A stretch of DNA of 64,000 bases from Candidatus Bacteroides merdigallinarum (GTDB lineage Bacteria > Bacteroidota > Bacteroidia > Bacteroidales > Bacteroidaceae): the NCBI GenBank assembly GCA_019116285.1, contig DXBX01000089.1, forward strand, positions 1-64,000. The letters are read 5' to 3'. Below the pieces are notes generated by a model. It did no database searches. It was given only the letters and a program-made list of their open reading frames with translations, and was not told the origin of the DNA. A program made the position numbers and the translations under genes. Shown piece after piece: positions 29,691 to 37,945 of the stretch. Position 1 is the first letter of the stretch, and each line of letters starts with the position of its first letter.

Positions 29691-32213
29691 ATGCGGACGC
29701 TCTTATTTATAATACTATGTGTCCTTGGAGTGGCAAGGGGGATGGCCCAGTCTCCCTTGTCTTTCGAGGGAACCGTGCACGATGCGTCCGGCCAGCCGCT
29801 TCCGGGAGCCAATGTCGTGCTCTACTCGGATGCAGACAAGGTATTGACCTTTGCGACCGTGGGGCAGGATGGGCATTTCTCCTTGAAGCACGTGCCGGGG
29901 GCGGACAGATTGACCGTCAGCTTTATCGGTTATAAGACATTCACCATATCGGTGGAAGATTTTCGGGAAGGACAGGACATCGTGTTGGCGGAATCGGCTT
30001 TCCAACTTCGGGAAGTGGTGGCCAAACCTGAACGCATTTCCCAGCGGGGAGACACCTTGACGTATTCCGTGGCCAGCTTCAAGCAAGCGCAGGACCGCTC
30101 CATAGCTGACGTCATCCGCAAGATGCCGGGGCTGGAGGTGAAACCCAACGGCAGCATCGAGTATCAGGGCAAGGCCATCAATACCTTCTATATTGAGGGC
30201 CTCGACCTGATGGGCGGGCAATATGCCGTGGCCAGCAGCAACATCCCGGCGGACAAGGTGCAGAACGTGCAGGTGCTGGAGCATCATCAGAAGGTGAAGT
30301 CCCTGCGCGGGGTCAGCTTCAGCGAGCAGGCTGCACTCAACATCGTCTTGAAGGAAGATGCCCGGTCGGTGTGGACGGGATTGGCCGACCTGGGTGTGGG
30401 CGTGGCGGGCAAGGAGGAAGGCGTGACGTATGACAACCGCCTGATGGGGATGCAGTTCAACAAGCGTTTCCAGACTTTGATGATGTACAAGAACAACAAC
30501 ACAGGCACCGACATCGGCCACGAGGTGCTGGACATTGCCAACCTCGGCGGATACCAGGCAGAGCCGGGATTGATCAGCCTGATGGAACTGGGCGGACCGT
30601 CATTTAGCGAGCAACGCTACACGTTCAATGCCAGCCACCTTCTGGCCGGCAACTGGCTGTGGAAGACCGGCAAGGACGCCGACCTGCGTGTCCAGGCCAG
30701 TGGCTTTCACGACCGGGAAAGGCAGCGCAGCGGGAGTTCCCTTACGTATCTGACCATCGATGGGATGCCCGTCGTCACGGAAGATTATCGGCTGACCAAC
30801 CGCCGGAATGAGCTGAAAGGCGAGGTGTGCTACACCCTCAATGCCGACCGCATCTATCTGCGGAGTAGCACGCGGGTCTATGCCGACTGGGACGAAGGTT
30901 CGGGTGTGATGCGCTGTAACGACCGGGATGTCCCCTTGCGGGTGAAGCCCTACAAGCGGGTGTGGTCGGAAGACGTGAGCCTGTCGCACACCACGACGCG
31001 GGGGGATGTGTGGCAACTGTCCTCGTCCACCGGACAGACCTTCCTGCCCGGCCAGCTCCTGACCCTCAACGGCCTGACCCAACGGCTGGACTTGAATCTG
31101 TTCTCCACCCGCAACCGGGCTTCTTTCAGCAAAAAGCTGGGACGGCATTTCCTGGGAAACAGAATAGGTATTGACTATCGGCGGCAATCCATCAACGGAG
31201 CCGTCTGGCAACTGGTGCAGCCCTATTGGGAACCTTCCACCCAACTGAAATTTGGTCAACATAGGCTGGAGGGAGGCGTCAAGGTCAGTTATGTCCGCCA
31301 AGCCTACGAGGGGGCATCCTCCCGGCAGGTTTGGGCGGAACCTTTTGGGGAGTGGGAATGGAAACTCTCTGCCCAGTCTGAATTATCGCTGAACTACCGG
31401 CTTTCGGCAACGCCCCGTGAAGGGACTGCGTTGGTCACCGGCCCCTTGTTTACTTCCTATCGCAACCAATATGCCGGGAGCGGGCAGATGGGCGAACGGA
31501 GGTCGCATCTCCTGTTGGGGAGTTACAAGTACCGCCATCCGGTGACGGGCGTTTTCTTCAACCTCCGTCCGATGTATGTGCGTTCGTCCGGTAATGTTTT
31601 GTCCGAGAATGTGTTGGAGGATGACGTCTATGTGCAGCGGGCCACGCAGCGCACCTATCGTTCGGACTCGTACAGCGTCCATACCCGGTTGGCGAAAAAC
31701 TTCTTTTTGGGGAATACCACTATCGGGCTGGACGGTTCGTTCAATGCCACGACGTACGCCTTCCTCTCTTCCGGGCAAGTGATGAAGTCGCGGATGGACA
31801 GCTACGCCGCGTCGTTGGATTACTCGCTCCGCCCAACCAAGTGGCTCTCCGTGGAGGGGAAATCCGGGGCGACGGTCACCAGCCGCAAGGAGCTGAGTGG
31901 CGCGTCTGTCCCGTTGAGTTGCGTGGTGGATTGGTCCCATTATGCGAATTTCCACATCCTGCCTACCTCGGGATGGATGCTCTCGTGGAACAACGAACTG
32001 TATCACAGCAGCGAGGAGGGTTTCGGGTTGAATTATTTCTGCGACCTTTCCCTGAACTATCGGGCGAACCGATGGGAAATCACGCTGTCGGCCAACAACG
32101 TCATCGGCACTGCGGAATACCGTCAGCGGGTGGTATCTTCCACGCTCCAGTCCTATACGTTGACCTATCTTCGGCCACGGGAGTTCCTGCTGAAGTTCAG
32201 CATTGATTTGTAG
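29691..32213 (+). CDS. Outer membrane beta-barrel protein with N-terminal carboxypeptidase-regulatory-like domain (TonB-receptor-like)
   Basis: Signal MRTLLFIILCVLGVARGMAQ, FEGTVHDASGQPLPGANVVLYSDADK, barrel-like C-terminus. Start placed at MRTLLF. Confidence 0.88.
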   Translation: MRTLLFIILCVLGVARGMAQSPLSFEGTVHDASGQPLPGANVVLYSDADKVLTFATVGQDGHFSLKHVPGADRLTVSFIGYKTFTISVEDFREGQDIVLAESAFQLREVVAKPERISQRGDTLTYSVASFKQAQDRSIADVIRKMPGLEVKPNGSIEYQGKAINTFYIEGLDLMGGQYAVASSNIPADKVQNVQVLEHHQKVKSLRGVSFSEQAALNIVLKEDARSVWTGLADLGVGVAGKEEGVTYDNRLMGMQFNKRFQTLMMYKNNNTGTDIGHEVLDIANLGGYQAEPGLISLMELGGPSFSEQRYTFNASHLLAGNWLWKTGKDADLRVQASGFHDRERQRSGSSLTYLTIDGMPVVTEDYRLTNRRNELKGEVCYTLNADRIYLRSSTRVYADWDEGSGVMRCNDRDVPLRVKPYKRVWSEDVSLSHTTTRGDVWQLSSSTGQTFLPGQLLTLNGLTQRLDLNLFSTRNRASFSKKLGRHFLGNRIGIDYRRQSINGAVWQLVQPYWEPSTQLKFGQHRLEGGVKVSYVRQAYEGASSRQVWAEPFGEWEWKLSAQSELSLNYRLSATPREGTALVTGPLFTSYRNQYAGSGQMGERRSHLLLGSYKYRHPVTGVFFNLRPMYVRSSGNVLSENVLEDDVYVQRATQRTYRSDSYSVHTRLAKNFFLGNTTIGLDGSFNATTYAFLSSGQVMKSRMDSYAASLDYSLRPTKWLSVEGKSGATVTSRKELSGASVPLSCVVDWSHYANFHILPTSGWMLSWNNELYHSSEEGFGLNYFCDLSLNYRANRWEITLSANNVIGTAEYRQRVVSSTLQSYTLTYLRPREFLLKFSIDL

Positions 32214-32218
32214 GTGGC

Positions 32219-32306
32219 CTATCAAAGGTACGACCTTTGCCTACCAAAGGTGCCACCTTTGCCTATTAAAGGTGCCACCTTTTCTATAAAGAGGTATCAC
32301 CTTTTT
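32219..32306. repeat. Four exact 22-bp units with palindromic AAAGGTnnnACCTTT core
   Basis: ctatcaaaggtacgacctttgc / ctaccaaaggtgccacctttgc / ctattaaaggtgccaccttttc / tataaagaggtatcaccttttt. Confidence 0.95.
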
Positions 32307-32351
32307 ATCATCAAGGCACGGAGAAGGTCTGCCCTTAGTCGGATATTGGGT

Positions 32352-33041
32352 TCAATAAAGCAGCCGGTAGCCTTCTCTCCGCTGGTTAATCAGCTTCACA
32401 TCGGGGTCTTTGGCGAGGCGGCGGCGCAGGCGGGAGATGAGGGTCTGGAAACTGCGGGTGCTGAAGAAGTCGTCGTCGCCCCAGAGGTCCAGCAAGATGT
32501 CCTTGGCGGGGACAATGGCGTGTGGAGTCTGGCAGAGGCGTTGCAGGATTTCGCTTTCCCGGTTGGGCAGTTCGTGACATTCGCCCGTGGGCAGGTAGGT
32601 CAGTGTCCGTTTGCCGGGGTCGAAGCGGTAGTTCCCGATTTGTATCTTTTCTTTCTGGGGGACGCAGGTGGGGGTAATTCTGCCCAACAGGGCTGTGATG
32701 CGCACCATCAGTTCCTTCATTCCAAATGGTTTCTTCAGGTAATCATTGCCTCCGGCGTGGAAGCCTTCCACCACGTCGTCCACCGTGCTCTTGGCCGTCA
32801 GGAAGAGGATGGGCGTGTGTCGGTCGGTCTCGCGGATTTTCCGCACCATATCCAGGCCGGACAGTTGGGGCATCATAATGTCGGCCACCAGGATGTTCGG
32901 GGTCACTTGGGTAAACGCTTCCAGTCCGGCTACCCCGTCGGCGGCCAGGGAAACCTTGAAATCATTGGCCTCCAAGGCATCCTTGATGATGCGGGCCAGC
33001 GTGGGTTCGTCTTCCACGACTAATACGTGTATCTTGCTCAT
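32352..33041 (-). CDS. Response regulator, OmpR/PhoB-type
   Basis: HVLVVEDEPTLARIIKDALEAN, ILVADIMMPQLSGLDMVRKI, FLTAKSTVDDVVEGFHAGGNDYLKKPF, C-terminal winged helix. Confidence 0.95.
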   Translation of the reverse strand: MSKIHVLVVEDEPTLARIIKDALEANDFKVSLAADGVAGLEAFTQVTPNILVADIMMPQLSGLDMVRKIRETDRHTPILFLTAKSTVDDVVEGFHAGGNDYLKKPFGMKELMVRITALLGRITPTCVPQKEKIQIGNYRFDPGKRTLTYLPTGECHELPNRESEILQRLCQTPHAIVPAKDILLDLWGDDDFFSTRSFQTLISRLRRRLAKDPDVKLINQRREGYRLLY

Positions 33042-34390
33042 AAACTTGGAATTTCAATGTGAAAAGTACTGCCATTGCCCGGCTCGCTCTCTACCGTCAG
33101 GCGGCCGCCGTGCTTCTCCACAATACCCTTTGCGAAGAAGAGTCCGATGCCGTACCCTTTGACGTTGTGCACGTCGCCGGTGGGCACGCGATAGAACTTT
33201 TCGAAGATGTGGGCTTGGTCCCGCGGGGCGATGCCGATGCCGTCGTCCGTGATGGAAATCCGTGTCTTTTCCCCGTTCCGTCTGGCTTCGAGGGAGATCG
33301 TCACTTGCTTGCCGGAGTATTTCACGGCATTGTCCAGGAGGGTGGAGAGCACGCTGGACATCAGCTTGCGGTCCGCTTGGGCGGTGAGGTCATCGGGCTG
33401 GACAGTGAGGGTTATCGTGCAGGGCTTCTTGCTGCTCAGCCGGGTTTGGGCAGCGACTTCTTCCAGCAGGGGCTTTATGGGCGTGTCGGTCAGTTCGAGT
33501 TGCAGGCTGTCCCGGTTCTTCAGTGTGGTGGAGAGAATCATTTCCACCAGTCCCGCCAGCTTGTCCAGTTGGCCTTTGATGATGTTCAGGTATTCTTCGC
33601 GCAGGGTGGGATTCTCGCCCAGTCCGCATTCCAGCAGGGTGTCGCTGGCGGCGTAGGCCACGGCGATGGGGGTCTTCAGCTCGTGGGTGATGTTGCCGGT
33701 GAAGTCGTTTTTCATCCGCTCCAAGTCCCGTTGTTTCCGCAAAGCCTTTCCGATGAAACCGAAAGCGGCGACGACCATCAGCAGGATGCCCGCCGAAACG
33801 GCCAGCACGCCAGCCATTCCCCGGAGGATGTGCGTGGAGAGTGAGGGGGCACGCAGTTCGTAGGTGCCGCCGTTGAGATTGGAGGTGATGGAAATGACCG
33901 GGTCATCCTCGGCTGGTTGATACCCCGCTGTGCTTACGGAGTCCATCGCCTCTCCGTCACGGAAGAAGCGTAGTTGATGGGGCAGGGGCAGCCCGATGGA
34001 GTCCAAGGAGAGCGAGAAAAGCTCGTCCACCCGGCGGATGTCGAAATTGCCGGCGATGAATATCTCTCCGGCTTGCGTGTCGGGGTCGATGCGGTGTACG
34101 GTGATTTCTTTGGGCTTCCCTTTGAGGGTATCCATATCGATGGAAATGACTGTGCCTTGCGGATTGGGCGAAGGGGTATAAAGGATGCTGTTGTCCGACT
34201 CCAGGCTCTTGCGTAGCTTCTCGGCATATTCATAGCCTTCTGCCTCGGTCAGCAGGGAACTGATTTGGGTGGTGAGTGCCCGGTGTTGGGTGCTGTACAA
34301 CCCATGCAGCCAGTAGGTTTCATAAGCGGCCACGACCAGCAGGGTCAGAGTGGCGGTGAGGGAGATGAGGTGTTTCTTGAGAAATGACAT
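33038..34390 (-). CDS. Membrane sensor histidine kinase
   Basis: FTGNITHELKTPIAVAYAASDTL (HisKA), SVLSTLLDNAVKYSGKQ, ITDDGIGIAPRDQAHIFEKFYR, GYGIGLFFAKGIVEKHGG; overlaps the response regulator by 4 bp. Confidence 0.95.
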   Translation of the reverse strand: MSFLKKHLISLTATLTLLVVAAYETYWLHGLYSTQHRALTTQISSLLTEAEGYEYAEKLRKSLESDNSILYTPSPNPQGTVISIDMDTLKGKPKEITVHRIDPDTQAGEIFIAGNFDIRRVDELFSLSLDSIGLPLPHQLRFFRDGEAMDSVSTAGYQPAEDDPVISITSNLNGGTYELRAPSLSTHILRGMAGVLAVSAGILLMVVAAFGFIGKALRKQRDLERMKNDFTGNITHELKTPIAVAYAASDTLLECGLGENPTLREEYLNIIKGQLDKLAGLVEMILSTTLKNRDSLQLELTDTPIKPLLEEVAAQTRLSSKKPCTITLTVQPDDLTAQADRKLMSSVLSTLLDNAVKYSGKQVTISLEARRNGEKTRISITDDGIGIAPRDQAHIFEKFYRVPTGDVHNVKGYGIGLFFAKGIVEKHGGRLTVESEPGNGSTFHIEIPSL

Positions 34391-34490
34391 CGTTTCTTGG
34401 ATACTAACTTAGCTATTATCCTGCAAAAGTACACATTTTTCCCTTTTTCTATTTCATTTTTACCGCAAGAAGCCTACCTTTGCAAAGAAT

Positions 34491-34724
34491 ATGAGGAAAA
34501 GAGACAAAACCTGCGCCAAAGCCACTCCGCTCGAACCCAAACGCGAGCAGCGCATCGTCTGCCTGATGAGCGACGAGGAAATGCGTATCGTGGATCGTTA
34601 TCTTGCAAAGTATAAGATAACCAATAAGTCGCGCTGGTTTCGCGAGACCATCCTGGGATTTATCCACAAGAATATGGAGGAGGACTATCCGACGTTGTTC
34701 GGAGAACATGACATGAGGAGGTGA
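34491..34724 (+). CDS. Small basic protein, possible ribbon-helix-helix DNA-binding
   Basis: 77 aa, EQRIVCLMSDEEMRIVDRYLAKYKITNKSRWFRETILGFI; ends 4 nt before tadA. Confidence 0.55.
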   Translation: MRKRDKTCAKATPLEPKREQRIVCLMSDEEMRIVDRYLAKYKITNKSRWFRETILGFIHKNMEEDYPTLFGEHDMRR

Positions 34725-34728
34725 AGAC

Positions 34729-35166
34729 ATGCCGATGGATGACGTTTATTATATGAAACAGGCGCTGGCCGAGGCGCGTAAGGCGGCCGAGCGTGGGGAG
34801 ATTCCCGTAGGAGCCGTTGTGGTCTGCAAAGATCGTATCATAGCCCGTGCGCACAACCTTACGGAGACGCTGACGGACGTCACGGCCCATGCCGAGATGC
34901 AGGCCATCACCGCCGCCGCTTCCACCCTGGGCGGAAAGTATCTGAATGAATGTACGCTATATGTCACCGTAGAGCCTTGCGTGATGTGTGCCGGGGCCAT
35001 CGGCTGGTCCCAGTTGAAGCGCCTCGTCTTCGGGGCAGAGGATGTGAAGCGCGGGTATCGTCTCTATGCTCCCCAAGCCCTGCACCCCAAGACGGAAGTC
35101 GTGCAAGGTGTTCTGGCGGAGGAATGCGCCGCGCTGATGAAGGAGTTCTTTGCGGCGCGCAGGTAG
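34729..35166 (+). CDS. tadA: tRNA-specific adenosine deaminase
   Basis: MKQALAEARKAAERGEIPVGAVVV, DVTAHAEMQAI, LYVTVEPCVMCAGAI. Confidence 0.94.
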   Translation: MPMDDVYYMKQALAEARKAAERGEIPVGAVVVCKDRIIARAHNLTETLTDVTAHAEMQAITAAASTLGGKYLNECTLYVTVEPCVMCAGAIGWSQLKRLVFGAEDVKRGYRLYAPQALHPKTEVVQGVLAEECAALMKEFFAARR

Positions 35167-35174
35167 CCCCCCAT

Positions 35175-35837
35175 TTACCACGCAATCGGGGCCTCTCCGT
35201 GTTCCTGCAGGTATTCGTTGGTGCGACTGAAGTGTCGGTTGCCGAAGAATCCATTGTAGGCAGATAGGGGAGAGGGGTGTGCGGAAGTGAGCACCAAGTG
35301 TTTGTTGCGGTCAATGAAGGCACCCTTGCGTTGGGCGTAGGCTCCCCACAAGATAAATACCAGATGTTCTTTTTCTTCGGCCAAGATGCGTATGACGGCA
35401 TCCGTGAAGGTCTCCCAGCCGTGTCCTTGGTGCGACCCTGCCTGATGGGCACGCACGGTCAGCGTGGCGTTCAATAGCAGTACGCCCTGTTGCGCCCAGC
35501 GGGTCAGATTGCCCGTGGCGGGCATGTCCGTGCCGATGTCATTCTTGATTTCCTTGAAGATATTCTGCAAGGAGGGCGGAAAGGGCACCCCGTCGTTCAC
35601 GGAGAAACACAGCCCATGTGCCTGTCCCGGTCCGTGATAGGGGTCTTGACCGATGATGACCACTTTTACACGGTCGAACGGGCAGAGATTGAAGGCATTG
35701 AATATCAGACTGCCCGGCGGATAGACCGCTCCTTTGTGGTATTCTTCCCGCACAAAGTCTGTCAAGGTGCGGAAATAGTCTTTGTCAAACTCGGGTTGAA
35801 GCCGGGCTTTCCAGCTTTCTTCTATCTGTACGTTCAT
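35175..35837 (-). CDS. ung: Uracil-DNA glycosylase
   Basis: [60 protein letters not shown]. Confidence 0.97.
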   Translation of the reverse strand: MNVQIEESWKARLQPEFDKDYFRTLTDFVREEYHKGAVYPPGSLIFNAFNLCPFDRVKVVIIGQDPYHGPGQAHGLCFSVNDGVPFPPSLQNIFKEIKNDIGTDMPATGNLTRWAQQGVLLLNATLTVRAHQAGSHQGHGWETFTDAVIRILAEEKEHLVFILWGAYAQRKGAFIDRNKHLVLTSAHPSPLSAYNGFFGNRHFSRTNEYLQEHGEAPIAW

Positions 35838-35897
35838 AATGTGACTTATGATGGTTTGGGGGATAAATAGGAATTTATGCGCGCAAGCGCACCTCCT

Positions 35898-35986
35898 AGA
35901 AGTTAGAATTTAGAAGTTAAGAAGTTAAGTAGAACACACTTCGCTGGAACATTCCTTCTTAACTTCTTAACTCCTTAACTTCTAAG
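35898..35986. repeat. Dispersed hairpin repeat, copy A
   Basis: agaagttagaatttagaagttaagaagttaagtagaacacacttcgctggaacattccttcttaacttcttaactccttaacttctaag; nearly identical to the reverse complement of 55618-55704. Confidence 0.92.
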
Positions 35987-35999
35987 AATAAATTATCAT

Positions 36000-37037
36000 T
36001 TAAATAAGGTGTATATTATGTGCCTTGCACTCCCGACGCATTTCTTCCGGCCAGATACTGGCTTGAATCTCACCGATGTGTGCCTTGCGCAGGTAGAACA
36101 TACACAGACGGGACTGGCCGATACCTCCACCGATGGAGAGGGGCAGGGTGTCGTCCATCAGACGCTTGTGGAAGTAGAGTTCCAGACGTTGTTCCTGTCC
36201 CTCCAGCTTGAGCTGGCGCATCAAGGCTTCCTTGTTCACGCGGATACCCATGGAGGACAGTTCGATGCTGCGTTGCAGGACATCGTCCCACAGCAGCAGG
36301 TCTCCATTCAGTCCCGGCAGGTCGTTCAGTCCCGGGCTGGTGTAGTCGTCATAGTCCGGGGCACGTCCGTCATGTTTCTTCCCGTCGCCCAGTTTGCAGC
36401 CGATGCCGATGACAAATACCGCTCCGTATTTTTTCGTGATGGTGTGCTCGCGGCATTTGGGCTCCAGGTGCGGGTAGAGTTGGCGCAACTCCTCCGCGTG
36501 GATGAAGTGCAGCTTTTCGGGCAGGCAGGGCTTGATCTGCGGATACATCTCGTAGACCATGTACTCCGTCCGTACCATGGCCGCGTAGATGCGTGTGACG
36601 ATTTCTTTCAGGAACTCCACGTTGCGGTTGGCCTCGGTGATGACCCGCTCCCAGTCCCACTGGTCCACGTAGAGCGAGTGCAGGTTGCCCAGTTCCTCAT
36701 CGGCACGGATGGCGTTCATGTCCGTGTAGATGCCATAGCCCGGCTCGATGTTATACTCCGCCAAGGTCAGCCGTTTCCACTTGGCCAGCGAATGCACCAC
36801 CTCGGCCTGTGCGTCTCCCAGGTCCTTGATGGGGAAGGAGACCGGCCGTTCCACGCCGTTCAGGTCATCATTGATACCCATGCCTTTCAGCACAAAAAGC
36901 GGTGCCGTGACGCGCCGCAAGCGCAGTTCGGACGAGAGGTTCAACTGGAAGAACTCTTTTATTTGTTTGATTCCCAACTCGGTTTGTTTCAAGTCGAGCA
37001 GGGGTTTGTATCCTTCAGGGGTTATCAGATAGCTCAT
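36000..37037 (-). CDS. asnA: Aspartate--ammonia ligase
   Basis: MSYLITPEGYKPLLDLKQTELGIKQIKEFFQLNLSSELRLRRVTAPLF, GGGIGQSRLCM. Confidence 0.96.
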   Translation of the reverse strand: MSYLITPEGYKPLLDLKQTELGIKQIKEFFQLNLSSELRLRRVTAPLFVLKGMGINDDLNGVERPVSFPIKDLGDAQAEVVHSLAKWKRLTLAEYNIEPGYGIYTDMNAIRADEELGNLHSLYVDQWDWERVITEANRNVEFLKEIVTRIYAAMVRTEYMVYEMYPQIKPCLPEKLHFIHAEELRQLYPHLEPKCREHTITKKYGAVFVIGIGCKLGDGKKHDGRAPDYDDYTSPGLNDLPGLNGDLLLWDDVLQRSIELSSMGIRVNKEALMRQLKLEGQEQRLELYFHKRLMDDTLPLSIGGGIGQSRLCMFYLRKAHIGEIQASIWPEEMRRECKAHNIHLI

Positions 37038-37287
37038 ATACGATGGTTGTTATGTGAATTTGTCCGGCAAATATAGGGAAAATATTGATAAGTGATTACG
37101 TTTTCTTAAAATAAATGGCAAAATGATTGGGTTTTTCTCTTAAGATGAACGATGCGTATAGTGTTTATTCCTCTTGTCCATGTGGCGAATAAGCATCAAT
37201 TGACCCGCAAATTGCAGGATGCTCGAAAAAAATCGGGAAAAATTAGGCGCATTCCATCCTTTTTTATACTTTTGCACCCGCAATTAA

Positions 37288-37361
37288 GGCTCCGTAGCTT
37301 AGTTGAATAGAGCGTCAGATTCCGGTTCTGAAGGTCCTGGGTTTGAGTCCCAGCGGGGTCA
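37288..37361 (+). tRNA. tRNA-Arg (CCG)
   Basis: GGCTCCGTAGCTTAGTTGAATAGAGCGTCAGATTCCGGTTCTGAAGGTCCTGGGTTTGAGTCCCAGCGGGGTCA; loop TTCCGGT, anticodon CCG. Confidence 0.93.
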
Positions 37362-37578
37362 CCGGAGAAAGAGGAAAATCGGCAACGGTTCTCCTCTTTT
37401 CTTTTTTGTATCCCACGAAGCGATCTACATAAACTAAATTCCGACGGGAAGAAAAGATGAAATATGCAGACAGCTATGGTCTGAATTTGTCAAATGACAT
37501 TTCCGATTCCTATGGGCGTTTTATTCGAATCGTGTCAAATTCTTTGTCCCTCCGCTGTTTCTCCGTTTCCGGATAAGA

Positions 37579-37633
37579 CTTGAAAGAGAGCAAAAAGAGA
37601 GGAGAAAGAGAGGAAAAAGAGACCGGAAAGAGA
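37579..37633. repeat. Five 11-bp polypurine tandem repeats
   Basis: cttgaaagaga gcaaaaagaga ggagaaagaga ggaaaaagaga ccggaaagaga. Confidence 0.85.
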
Positions 37634-37945
37634 GAGGAAGGGGGATTCGAACGAAAATAAAGCCATTTTCTTGGATATTCGGGGGTTAGGATGAATGATT
37701 TGTCGTCTTTTCTGCTTTCGGGCGTCTGTGGGCGCGAGAATGAGCCGAGGGGTTGAGTGCTCCGTTTGGCTTGGATTTTGTGGCCGGTGGAGGTTTGTGA
37801 TGTAAAATAAGCAGTGAAAAATTTGAAAGGAATAAATTTGACTGTATGCACTGCGCAAGGAACCAATCTCTGCAATTTTATCCCATCTTGGCGGATATTT
37901 CGGAGAAATTCCGTAAGTTTGTAGCCTGATAAATCAAGTTAGACT

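Noticed and set aside
34491-34724. MobC/relaxosome accessory protein
   Set aside because: Only a general RHH resemblance; no relaxase or mobilisation genes nearby and the gene is coupled to tadA.
37640-37656. gggggattcgaacg resembles a tRNA T-arm (possible att scar)
   Set aside because: The complementary T-stem half is missing and no integrase or matching tRNA 3' end is in the window; too short to call.
37510-37875. Possible small gene(s) of 121 and 107 aa on the minus strand downstream of tRNA-Arg
   Set aside because: Two overlapping frames through a polypurine repeat give Ser/Phe/Leu-rich low-complexity peptides; no start context or domain support.
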